A stretch of DNA of 64,000 nucleotides from Symbiodinium natans (taxonomy: Eukaryota; Sar; Dinophyceae; Suessiales; Symbiodiniaceae), in NCBI GenBank assembly GCA_905221605.1, contig CAJNDS010002644.1, forward strand, positions 162,001-226,000. Direction: 5' to 3'. Both the position numbers and the translations under genes were made by a program. A model generated the notes under the pieces. It did not search any database and was not told the origin of the DNA. It was given only the letters and a program-made list of their open reading frames with translations. Of the stretch, positions 53,642-63,269 are shown one piece after another (position 1 is the first letter of the stretch; each line of letters opens with the position of its first letter).

Positions 53642-53790
53642 TACTTGGAGGTTCATGGCACTTCTTAACCAACGATCACTGTACTTCTAACTGTGCTTAG
53701 AACCCTATTTTAGGGCACTTAAGGGGCTTCCCCGTGGGGTTATCAAAATACAGTTCTAATTGGCCAATAAGTGCCATGAACCCTCCAAGC
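53642..53790 (+). mobile_element. MITE-like family C, copy 3 (full length)
   Basis: TACTTGGAGGTTCATGGCAC and GTGCCATGAA…CCTCCAAGCA are inverted ends. 149 bp. The central GGGCACTTAAGGGGCTT is shared with copies at 34069, 48859 and 55819. The change TAC>CAC on the left is matched by GTG on the right, keeping the arms paired. Confidence 0.78.
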
Positions 53791-54000
53791 AGCCCTCACG
53801 GGCTGAATCCCCTATCCCAAAAACGGTTGTTAACCTTTCACATAGGGTTTTGGGGTTTGGGGTTTGGGGTTTAGGGTTTGGGGTTTGGGGTTTAGGGTTT
53901 AGGATTCTATATAACCAAAATGGGCGCCAGGTTGGAAAGTCATGGGCTTCGATTGCTCGAGAAAAAGTGCCACCGACCCTAGACCCCTAGACCCTAAAAC

Positions 54001-54275
54001 AACCCCTAAACCCTAAACCCTAAACCCTAAACCCTAAACCCCAAACCCTAAACCCCATACTAGTTTGGGGGGTTTCGAGGTGTAGGGCTTTCGGGCTTTG
54101 GGCTCCTCCTTAGTAGGGAATGGCTGGGGTGAAACTATAGGCCCGTTAGTCCCCTGAGACTGCAGACCTGCAAACCCTAAACCCTAAACCCTAAACCCTA
54201 AACCCTAAACCCTAAACCCTAAACCCTAAACCCTAAACCCTAACCCTAAACCCTAAACCCTAAACCCTAAACCCT
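54001..54275 (-). repeat. Two telomeric tracts (CCCTAAA)n
   Basis: 54001-54060 (about eight units) and 54172-54275 (about fourteen units), separated by 110 bp that includes a fragment resembling the left end of family H (TTAGTAGGGAATG). Confidence 0.88.
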
Positions 54276-54573
54276 GCTCTGGCAAGGCACACGCCGCTTG
54301 CGGTGTTGGGTTCCACCTTCTCGGCGAACGGCTGTCCCACCTGCGGGTTTCGGAGCTGGGGCTTTAGGGGTTAGGGTTTAGGGTTTAGGGGTTCAGGGGT
54401 TCAGGGGTTAAGGGGTTAAGGGTTGAAGGTTCCAGGGTTTGGTGATTTAGGGCTTCAGAGCCCGATAAACGAAACTTTGAGCCCTCAACCCCAACCCTAG
54501 AAAGGCCCCCTCCGTTCCCTGTAGCTCAACTCCCTAAGCCCTAAGCGCTCAGCCCTATGGCCTACGGCCCAGG

Positions 54574-54660
54574 AGTGTGTTAAGAAATTTTATTAATTAA
54601 GAAATCTGGACCTGGACCGGCCACACATTTTAAAATCCAGGGCCTCGCGGGCTCGCCCCA
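54574..54660 (+). mobile_element. Fragment related to family L
   Basis: TGTGTTAAGAAATTTTAT matches the left subterminal part of the element nested in the ankyrin intron (13131), preceded by CTACGGCCC in place of CTACGGTGG. No right end found. Confidence 0.5.
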
Positions 54661-54788
54661 AAAAATTCCGCCGAGGAAGTATTAAGTAACGTTCTCTGTC
54701 ATATTTACCAAGAACCCAAGAAACTGCAAGCCTCAAACCCTCTAATCCCTTAAGCCCCGTAGTCTCAACCTAAAGCCTCTGGGAAGAG

Positions 54789-54947
54789 GCCCGGCACAAA
54801 AAGTCACCTTTTTTGGGCCAGAAAGGCCCAAAAAAGGTGACTTTTTGTGCCGGGCTCTTGCGGGGAAGAGGCCCGGCACAAAAAGTCACCTTTTTTGAGG
54901 TGTTTCAGGCCGGAAAGGCCCAAAAAAGGTGACTTTTTGTGCCGGGC
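54789..54947. repeat. Two long hairpins, GCCCGGCACAAAAAGTCACC family
   Basis: Hairpin 1: perfect 31-bp arms (54789-54819 and 54825-54855) around a 5-base loop. Hairpin 2: perfect 26-bp arms (54871-54896 and 54922-54947) with a 25-base loop, the arms identical to the outer parts of hairpin 1. A third, truncated GCCGGGCTCTTGCGGGG follows at 54960. Such perfect arms indicate recent origin or strong correction. Confidence 0.9.
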
Positions 54948-55624
54948 TCTTGTGGGGATGCCGGGCTCTTGCGGGGAAGCCTTTAAGGGCTCATTTCTTA
55001 TTAGAAGCCTCAGCCGTAAGCCCTGAACCCTAAACCCTAAATTACCTCGGCCGGCCTTCAAATGCAGAGGCTTCGCTCTGTTTGCCGGCTCGGGCGCGGG
55101 AGTGGAGGTCGAGGTCAACTTCGCTCCTTCTTGACTTATAGCCCAATGAGGGTTTAGGATTCAGGGTTTAGGGTTTAGGATGCTCCTGCCCGGGGCTAGC
55201 CGTAAAGGCGCTTGGGAGGGTTTAGGGTCTTGAGGGATTAGAGCCCGGGGTTTGGGGTTTAGGGTTTAGGGTTTGAGGTTTTGTTACGGGTTTTGCGATA
55301 GCGTCTGCACGCGGCACGCGATTACATCGGCAGAGCTTTGCGCAAGAGCCGGCGCCAAGGCCTGCTTAGGATTTAGGGTTTAGGGTTTGGGGCTTAGGGT
55401 TTAGGGTTTAGGGTTTAGTGACATTCGGGGATTGCTTCTAGGCTCTTTGGTGCTCATGAGTAGGGTTAGGAAGTATTGCGTCTTGTTACCAAGAAATTGA
55501 CACAGCCACCTGCTTTAAGCAAAGCCTAGCAAGTGACGGGTTTAGCGTTTGGGGTTCAGGGTCTGCAAAGGGTCCAGAGATCGGGGGTTTTGGTCCAGGG
55601 TTGACGGTTTACTTGAAGGTTCAG

Positions 55625-55700
55625 AAACCCTAAACCCTAAACCCTAAACCCTAAACCCTAAACCCTAAACCCTAAACCCTAAACCCTAAACCCTAAACCC
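55625..55700 (-). repeat. Interstitial telomeric tract (CCCTAAA)n
   Basis: About eleven perfect units. Confidence 0.92.
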
Positions 55701-55818
55701 CTAGACCCTAAGCACCTCAAGTGCCCCAAGTGAAACGGTTCTAGCTGTAGTTGCCCTGCTTGTAAACACAGATCTAAGCACCCCTTCTCCTCCAAAGTTT
55801 TTGAGAAGCCCGAACCCT

Positions 55819-55954
55819 ACTTGGAGGTTCATGGTACTTATTAACCAATTAGAACGGAACTTAGAACTGTACTTACAACCATATTCGGGCACTTGAGGGG
55901 GCCTATAAGCGGTATATAAGTACAGTTATAATTGGTAAATAAGTGCTCCAAGTA
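55819..55954 (+). mobile_element. MITE-like family C, copy 4
   Basis: The left arm TACTTGGAGGTTCATGGTAC then TTATTAACCAATT is intact. The right arm AATTGGTAAATAAGTG jumps to CTCCAAGTA, with a 9-base deletion. The intact left arm shows that GGTACTTATTAACCA is normally present once, which supports the duplication seen at 34084. Confidence 0.78.
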
Positions 55955-55999
55955 CCGGATCTTCAGGGCCAAGTAAGGGAGGGTGTCCAAAGGCGAGAA

Positions 56000-57400
56000 G
56001 GTACCCCAGGACATCCAGAGAAGCTAAGGAACCCTTCCGGCGGTTTCTCGGAGATCGGTTTCGCGACCCTAAACTTCAACCCTAAACCCTACACCCGAAA
56101 CCCTAAACCCTAAAAACCAAAACCCGAAACCCTAAAGCCTAAACCCTAAACCCTAAACCCTGCAAAAAACTGGCGCTCGGCCACTGAACTTCCCCAGTCC
56201 TGACTCGCCCAGGCAGCCCATGCCTTGAAGTCTCTTTTAGGGGAATGGGGGGGGGGGGGGGGGGGTTGGGGTTTAGTGTTTGATTAGGGTTTAGGTTTAA
56301 GGGGGGGGAGGGGGGTTAAATCCATCCCTAAGAACTCCAGGCAGGGGGTTTAGGGTTTAGGGTTCAGGGTTTTCAGGGTTCACTTTCTAGAAGGGACCCT
56401 GCATCTTATCCCCTATATAAGCCCGATATATCCCTTGTGTAATGCCTGACATAGTCCCTTTAGACCCTAATAACCCTTTTAAGGTATAAGGGTCCCTCCT
56501 TCCATCCCTAAGAACTCCCTATCAAGGGAATCAAACTTGGTCTGAACTCCAAACCCTAAACCCTACACCCTAAACCCTAGACCCTAGCCCTAAACCCCAA
56601 ACCCTAAACCCTAAACCCTAGCCATAAACCCCAAACCCCAAACCGTAAACCCCAAACCTGCCGCCCAGATGCCCAGATCGCAGCAGAACTTCTGCTTCTC
56701 CTCGGCTGGGGCCATTGAAGGTCGGGCTTAGGGCTTAGGGCTTAGGGTTTAGGGTTTAGGGTTTAGGGTTTAGGGTTTAGGGTTTAGGGTTTAGGGTTTA
56801 GGGTTTAGGGTTTAGGGCTACGGGTGCCCTACAAGAAGGTTTTAGGGTTTAGTGTATTTAAGGTTCAGGGTTTCGGGTTTAATTAGGGTGTAGGGTTTAG
56901 GGTTTAGGGTTTAGGGTTTAGGGTTTAGGGTTTAGGGTTTAGGGTTCGGGGTTTAGATGGTTTCAACAAAACTCAACCAAAAACGCAACCCCCAAAAGCC
57001 TGCCCAGTCTCCGGTGTCCACTTCGAGCTAAAGTGCTCCAAGTCTTCCTTGCAGTCCCTCAGCGTTTGCCGGTGAATCGAGATTGGGGTTGAGGGTTTAG
57101 GGTTTAGGGTTTAGGGTTTAGGGTTTAGGGTTTAGGGTTTAGGGTTTAGGGTTTAGGGGGCAGGGGGCGAGGAGGGGGGGGGGGGGGGGTCCTTTTTGTT
57201 TGTGTTTCTCATGTCCAGGGGGTCTCCGGTGTCGACTAAACGTACCAAAACTTGAAGGCTTCTGATACCTACAAGTAGTTAACCATACTGAACTTGGAAC
57301 CCTAGCAAAAATTCTGTTTTTGGTGTTTCTTAGGAATTATAGTACCCAAAAACTAAAAACCATTTCCAAGCACCCCTAAGTTAAGGGGTAAATACCTTGT
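56000..57400. repeat. Telomeric tracts and G-runs, no gene
   Basis: TTTAGGG tracts at 56728-56818, 56880-56955 and 57085-57160. CCCTAAA-type tracts at 56066-56160 and 56550-56660. G-runs of 19 (56247-56265) and about 14 (57175-57189). Confidence 0.85.
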
Positions 57401-57590
57401 ATAGCCCCTACAAACCTAAGCAGTCCCCACGTAACCCCTACATAACCCCTAACGTCCCTCATAAGGGTCCCTCCTTTAGTCCCTTGAAAGTAGATGAAAA
57501 GTGCACGCAAATGGCTATAAGCAGTTATCGCTGCAGATGCATCCTAAATAGCACAACCCGGACCATAATGTTGAGAACTCACCATATAAA

Positions 57591-57691
57591 TTGGGATGTT
57601 CGCGCTTATACTAACAGTCCTTTAATGGGATGATGGTGCCCCTATAATAATCGCTTATTTCGGACTATTAGCATAAGGGGGAACATCCCAA
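57591..57691 (+). mobile_element. MITE-like family A, full-length copy
   Basis: TTGGGATGTTCGCGCTTATA and GCATAAGGGGGAACATCCCA with a final A are inverted ends. The interior CTAACAGTCCTTTAATGGGA faces TTATTTCGGACTATTAG. 101 bp. Confidence 0.75.
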
Positions 57692-57702
57692 CATATAAGC
57701 CC

Positions 57703-57778
57703 CCAAGTATAGTAGGATCCCCTTATAATACGGACCCCCATAAGGAAGCCCCAATATCGTAAACCCCCATGCAAAACC
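57703..57778 (-). repeat. Family J interspersed repeat, inverted copy
   Basis: Reverse complement contains AAGGGGATCCTACTA and ATGGGGGTTTACGATATTGG, matching the copy at 12310. Confidence 0.5.
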
Positions 57779-57779
57779 T

Positions 57780-58980
57780 ATAAACCCTAAACCCTGAAAC
57801 CCTGTTTCCCTAAACCCTAAACCCTAAACCCTAATCTACATTCACCGGCAAACGAAAGACAAGACGCCACTTCTGCTTCTCCACGGCATGTGCCTTTTCC
57901 ACCCTTGCTTTGGCAACCTGCATCACCTTTCAGAGCGCAACAGCGCCGCCGCGGGGTTTAGGGTTTAGGGTTTAGGGTTTGAGGGCAAAAGGATGGGTTT
58001 ATAGGTTCTGGGGTTGTCCAGAGCCTCGCCCAATAGTAGCATCTGCAAGCAGTGCAGAGCTATCCGGGTTTAGGAGGGATACTAGGAGGGCCCCAATACA
58101 AGAGACCCTTCATCCAACCACCTGCCTTACATCGTCCCTATATACCCCAAAAAATCGTCCCAAAACAGCCTGTATGGATATCTCGAGTCTGTGCAGGCGC
58201 AGGGTTTAGGGTTTCGGGTTTAGGGTTTAGGGGTTTTGGTGGGTTCAGGGAGTTTCAGGGTTGGGGCTTATGGGGTGCTGTTGTGTTGTGTCTGGCTGCC
58301 GTGTGTCCAAGTGGGTGTCCCCAATTTGCGACCCTTGTGAGGGGATCATGCGGGGAAGAGACGTCGTTGCTGCGCTTGCTTCGGTGGGTAGGCGGGGGGG
58401 GGTACGTACTGGAAGAAAAATGGTTTAGGGTTTAGGGTTTAGGGTTTAGGGCTACTGGCCGTTAGTTTAGGGCTGTGTCAAGTTAGCTTTGCTGCTCGAG
58501 GGTCAGGGTTCCAGGAGCTTACATGTTTGCGTTCTCAGCCCTAAACCCTCAACCCTAAACCCTAACACGTAAACCATAAACCCCAGCCCTGGGATCACGG
58601 ATCCAGGCCTCTGTGACGGCTTCAGGCATGGACCCCGTGCTTACCGGCATGGACCCGGTGCTTACCGGCGGCATGGACCCGCCCTGAGAGCTGGATGCTT
58701 TGGGTTTCGGGGTGGGGGCTGTGGCGCTTAGTCAGGTGCTTTGGGGCTTTAGCCGAAACCCATCCCCAGAACCCCAAAATCTTTAAACTTAGGGGCAGGA
58801 AAGCCTTTCAGACTTTCCGGAGGCCGCGGAGGCCGTGGAGCTCAGAGGATATCCTGCGTGGGGTGGGGGGGGGAGGTGGGGGGTGACGAATTTGGTTGCG
58901 AAGCTTTCAAATCGCAATCCAATCGCTCAAATGCGCGGACCCCCAACCAAAAAAACAAGAACAACTGTGGATGCAGAGTG
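57780..58980. other. Mixed spacer, no confident gene
   Basis: Small telomeric tracts (57955-57980, 58425-58450) and frames up to 127 codons (58052-58435) that contain telomeric codons and no recognised domain. ATGGACCCGGTGCTTACCGGC-like phrases repeat near 58626-58680. Confidence 0.55.
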
Positions 58981-58993
58981 CTTCCCACCATGA

Positions 58994-59106
58994 CCTAGTA
59001 GCCCAGCAACCACATTATAATAAGGGCACACTTTTTTTGGTTGGCTACTTTGTTTATAAGGGAAACCAGAACCAAAAAAAGGGTAAAGGGTCACTGGGCT
59101 ACCAAG
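58994..59106 (+). mobile_element. MITE-like family B, intact reference copy
   Basis: Inverted ends CCTAGTAGCCCAGCAACCA and TCACTGGGCTACCAAG; interior ATAAGGGCACACTTTTTTTG, GTTGGCTACTTTGTTTATAA and GGGAAACCAGAACCAAAAAA. ATGA immediately precedes (58990-58993) and follows (59107-59110), a 4-bp target duplication. This copy shows the continuous sequence interrupted by family L in the ankyrin intron. Confidence 0.8.
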
Positions 59107-59584
59107 ATGATCCTAGCTTTTCAAAGTCTTTTCTAGAAAGACGAACAACCGTGCAGCGACATCAAGAACCAATGATCTTGGACTTAACCTGGCCCACATT
59201 TTAGATTTAACCCCCTAAACCCTAAACCCCAAATCCTCAAACCCTAAATCCTAAACCCTCACCAAGGCTCTTCGGCAGCGATGGCGCAGAGCACACATAG
59301 CCAGCCCAGTCTTCGTGCAGCACCGGCGAACGCGCCCGGTGCGGCCAGCATCGCTGAGGGGTGCAGACAGCCCCGAGGCCCCAGAGCATCTGAGCCGTTT
59401 GTCAGCGCGCCAGAAACATCCTCACTAAACCTAAACCCTAAACCCTAAACCCTAAACCCTAAACCCTAGACTCTAAACCCTATTCACGCGCATGATTCCG
59501 CGGCAAGGATGCACGACTGGGAAGCAGGGCAGGAAGCTGGCCCAAGAGGCCGAACAGAGCTCACGGCAGGGTTTTGGGTACTGG

Positions 59585-59650
59585 TTGGGATGTTCCCTTA
59601 TGTTACTGACAGTCTTAATAGGGATTCTTAGGGTTTAGGGTTTAGGGTTT
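59585..59650 (+). mobile_element. MITE-like family A left half fused to telomeric tract
   Basis: TTGGGATGTTCCCTTATGTT, ACTGACAGTCTTAATAGGGATT is the left arm of family A. It breaks at the arm's end into CTTAGGGTTTAGGG. The right arm is absent. Confidence 0.65.
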
Positions 59651-60192
59651 AAGACGCAGGACCGGAGATGCCAAAACAAGCAAAAAGACCCTAAACCCTA
59701 AACCTTAGGCCCTACACCCTAAAGCCTAAACCCCGAACATGGGCTTCTTCTGAAACGCTGCTCCAGGCCACAACGAAATCCCAAAGCCCTGAAAAGCACG
59801 TAGCAAAACTCGTATCATCACCATCATCATCATCATCATAGTAGGGTTCAGGCCGGGGTTTCTTGGGTAGTTTTAATACCTGGGATTACAAGTGGGTAGA
59901 GTCAAAACTGGCGAACTGGTTTAGGTTACTGATTCCTGTAGCTGCCCCATAAACCTTCAGGCATTTGGGTTTTGGGTTGTAGCAAGTTAGGGTCGAGCCA
60001 TTGCTTTGTGCTCCGCCATTGGTCTGCGATGACTCTAACAGGCCCGGCGATTCTGGTGTCACGTCGGGATGTGTGGAGAGCTGAAATCCTGCGCTACGGG
60101 TAACCCTAAACCCTAAACCCTGGGTTGCATGGGCAGTTCCCTCCGAACCATGCGCATAGGGGTGTCCTAAACCCAAGGGGCCTTATTCCTGG

Positions 60193-60291
60193 CTGGTTCT
60201 TAGTAGGGAATGAGGGAATGGGGCAACCTATATGCTCCTTTAAAGGGTACATGTAGGGCCCCAATTCCCTCATTCTTTCCTACTAAGAAGC
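60193..60291 (+). mobile_element. MITE-like family H, copy 2
   Basis: CTGGTTCTTAGTAGGGAATG then AGGGAATGGGGC faces GCCCCAATTCCCTCATTCTT then TCCTACTAAGAAG. The central CCTTTAAAGGG is palindromic. Arms differ by small indels only. Confidence 0.75.
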
Positions 60292-60299
60292 GGGGGCAT

Positions 60300-60880
60300 T
60301 CTCAGAAGTAGCCAAGAAGGGGCCCTTTATCAGAGAGCGCTGGTCAACGCAGGATTTGCAAAGTCCACAACGCGCATGCAGGTCTGTCACAGATTCTCTT
60401 TCAGTCCGGCCTCTCTCAGAGTTCGTAATGTGGGTTCAGGGTTCAGGGTTTAAGGTTTGGGGTTTAGGGTTTAGGGCTAGGTTTAGGGCTTGGTGTTTTA
60501 GTGTTGCAGGGTTTCGGGGTTTTGGGGTTTGGGGGTTTTAGGGTTCTGGGGTTTAGGATTTTGGGGTTTTGGGGGCTTTGAGGTTTTGGGGTCTTAGGGT
60601 TTCGGGTTTTGGGGTTTTGGGTTGGGGTTTCGGGGTTTAAGGTTTGGGGGTTTTACAGTTTCGGGTTTTGGGGTAGGGCTTTGTGGGATTGGAGTTTGAT
60701 TTTAGAAGTTGGGGTGGGGTTTCATGCCAACGCCAAGTTACCAGAATATCAGGGGACCTATTTCCCCCAAAAAAATATTTCTCAGAACCCCCCTCACCCC
60801 CCCCCCCCCCCCGCCCCCTCCCCCCTCACCCCCCCCCCCTCCCTTTGCCCACCCTCCACCACTCCCCGCATTGGGGCTTA
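60300..60880. other. G-rich variant tract then C-rich tract
   Basis: 60430-60680 is a degenerate GGGTTTTGGGG/GGTTTCGGGG tract with an extra T. 60780-60870 is C-runs split by single A, T or G. No coding evidence. Confidence 0.7.
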
Positions 60881-61020
60881 CATGTTTAGGGTTGGGGTAC
60901 AAGTAGGGAACTGCCGCTCGGAGTTCTACAACCCTAAACCCTAAACCCTAAACCCTAAACCCTAAACTTGACGGGACCATATATTTCTACCCCACCCCCC
61001 TCACCCCGATCTGAGAGGTG

Positions 61021-61063
61021 CCAGTTCATGGTGGCCCTCGATCTTGGGACCACCATGAACCGG
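61021..61063. repeat. Inverted repeat CCAGTTCATGGTGG / CCACCATGAACCGG
   Basis: 14-bp arms with one mismatch and a 15-base loop. The arm core GTTCATGG also occurs at family C termini. Confidence 0.6.
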
Positions 61064-61361
61064 GGATAAGATTAGGACATAGGGGGTTTCGGGTTTTCAG
61101 GGTGTAGGGGGTTATCTAAGTGGGTTAAGGCTTTGGGGCTTATGCGCTTGGGGGTGGCCTTCAGGGTTTAGAGCTTGAGGGCTCAGGGACGCAGGGAACC
61201 CTAAACCCTAACCCTCGGCTTTCGATGAAGGACAGCACCCCTTCTCTTGCATGGGAACCCTAAACCTAAAATTTAAACTCAGACATTCCCCACTAAGAAA
61301 CTAGGTGGGACGAAGCTGAGAGCATCTGCGGCTGTGCACTCAGTCGGCCGGGACCCTTCAT

Positions 61362-61617
61362 AGGGTTTAGGGTTTAGGGTTTAGGGTTTAGGGTTTAGGG
61401 TTTAGGGTTTAGGGTTTAGGGATTAGGGATTAGGGTTTAGGGTTTAGGGGTTAGGCCTTCATTAAAGAGCCTTAGGTGGCGCGAGAGATTAAGCCCTATA
61501 AACCCTAAACACCGTGCTATTCCAGTTAGGGTTTACCATGTAGGGTTTAGGGTTTAGGGTTTAGGGTTTAGGGTTTAGGGTTTAGGGTTTAGGGTTTAGG
61601 GTTTAGGGTTTAGGGTA
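61362..61617 (+). repeat. Two telomeric tracts (TTTAGGG)n
   Basis: 61362-61450 (about twelve units, two ATTAGGG) and 61540-61617 (about eleven units). Confidence 0.9.
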
Positions 61618-61619
61618 AG

Positions 61620-62040
61620 CCCAGGGCCCCCCCCCCCCCCTCCCTCATTGCAGGTGTCCGGTATCATGCCCTCAACCCATGCTCCTTCTCGCCTTAAACC
61701 CTTTTAAACCCTTGAAACCCTATAAACCCTATAAACGCTATGCACCCTAGAAACCCTCTAAACCCAACAAACCGCCAAAAACGTCAACCCTCAACGTTAA
61801 AGCCACAACCCCCAACCCTATGTAAACCCTCAACCCTGAACCCTTAACACACATGCGGTTGGGCCACAGCAACTTACTACATTGCTACATGAATACATTC
61901 TTGCACTACTACATCGTCACATCATTACACCATTATGCAAATACATGTTGGTCCTAGGATATTATGGTATTATGGTCCTATGATCTTATGATATCATGGT
62001 ATTATTACATCTGCCCTTATGCTGTCGTGACCTTACGATA
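61620..62040. other. Spacer with degenerate ATTATGGTCCTATGATC repeats
   Basis: Short phrases (ATTATGGTATTATGGTCC, ATCTTATGATATCATGG, TACATTGCTACATGAATACA) recur loosely. No gene. Confidence 0.5.
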
Positions 62041-62044
62041 TCAT

Positions 62045-62170
62045 GTTACTGGGATACCCTACATTGGAGTAAACCCTGGAAACAAGTATATACTTTTTAG
62101 GAATAAGTAGCTCTAGTAGGAACCCAGAACCAAAAAAGGATTAAGGTAGAGTACTCCAAAACCCAGTTAC
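62045..62170 (+). mobile_element. MITE-like family G, copy 2
   Basis: GTTACTGGGATACCCTACAT then TGGAGTA faces TACTCCAAAACCCAGTTAC. The interior AACAAGTATATACTTTTTAG and AACCCAGAACCAAAAAAGGA matches the copy at 16030. Confidence 0.7.
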
Positions 62171-62179
62171 GAGCTTGCA

Positions 62180-63050
62180 GGCTCGGCCCCGAGGGTTTGG
62201 GGGGCTTAGGGTTTGGGGCTTTGAGCTAAAGTCTGAACCCTAAACCCTAAACCCCAAACATTAAACCCTAAACCCTAAACCCTAAGCCCTAAACCCTAAA
62301 CCCTAAACCCCAACTTCCGTTCCGAGCTTGCGAACTTTGGGACTTTTGGGTTCTTGGGGTTTTCGGCTTAGGGTTTAGGGTTTAGGGTTTAGGGTTTAGG
62401 GTTCGCAGGTCCCTGGGCTTCGACCGTCCTCCGGCAGTGAAACGCTGCTGAATTAGGCCTCTCAAAACCAAAATCTTCGACCTGACTTAGGGTGTTAGGG
62501 TTTAGGGTTTTAGGGTTTAGGGTTTAGGGTTGTAGGGTTTTAGGGTTTGGGGATGTTTAGGGTTTAGGGCTTGGGGTTTAGGGTTTAGGGCTTAGGGTAC
62601 CTGACCCAAGTAGAGCTTCGGGCTCCAGGGAGTGGCGTTCAAGGATGAAATGCCCTCCACCCCCAGATCCCAACCCTCATAGTTCTGTTTTGGTTTAAAT
62701 TCTCCATAGGAGTCTTAGGGTTTAGGGTTTGAGGTTTCGGGTTTAGGGTTTATGCAAACAGTCACTCGGACGGTCTCGAAGCATCCACTTGGAGACTGAA
62801 CTACAGAATAAATTACTAATTGGTAGAATTAGCGATTCTGTCTGTGGAATCGCCTTGACATGGCAAAAGCCTGCAGTGGGTTTAGGGTTTAGGGCTAGCC
62901 TAAAACCCTATACCCTACCAAACGTGCGAGCGCATTGGGCCCAGCCTTCCCATTCCAAGATCCAAGGTCTCCGCACACCTTTGCTTACTGCCCCTAAGGC
63001 TCCAAATAGCCCAAAGTAGCTAGGAATGGGGTTTAGAGTTTAGGGTGTAG
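62180..63050. other. Telomeric tracts and a short unique spacer
   Basis: CCCTAAA-type tract at 62233-62310, TTTAGGG tracts at 62365-62400 and 62490-62590. The unique stretch 62760-62880 has no credible coding frame. Confidence 0.6.
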
Positions 63051-63059
63051 GGTATAGGG

Positions 63060-63182
63060 TTTATAGGGTTTAGGGTTTAGGGTTTAGGGTTTAGGGTTTA
63101 GGGTTTAGGGTTTAGGGTTTAGGGTTTAGGGTTTAGGGTTTAGGGTTTAGGGTTTAGGGTTTAGGGTTTAGGGTTTAGGGTA
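63060..63182 (+). repeat. Interstitial telomeric tract (TTTAGGG)n
   Basis: About seventeen perfect heptamers, ending exactly at the family B remnant that follows. Confidence 0.92.
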
Positions 63183-63262
63183 ACCTGAGAATAAACAGGG
63201 TGCCCTTTTTAGTTTTAAGGAGATTATAAGGGAACCCCAACCCTAAAAAACGGAATAAGGGC
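63181..63262 (+). mobile_element. MITE-like family B with left terminus replaced by telomeric repeat
   Basis: TAACCTGAGAATAAACAGGG, TGCCCTTTTTAG, TATAAGGGAACCCC and AACGGAATAAGGGC align with the copy at 20446 from its TAACCAAGG onward. The outer CTAGGCTGCCCAG is missing, and telomeric repeat stands in its place. Confidence 0.6.
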
Positions 63263-63269
63263 CTGCTCC

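Noticed and set aside
54789-54855. Rho-independent terminator
   Set aside because: Strong stem, but a eukaryotic context, a 31-bp arm and no operon upstream; a foldback repeat explains it better.
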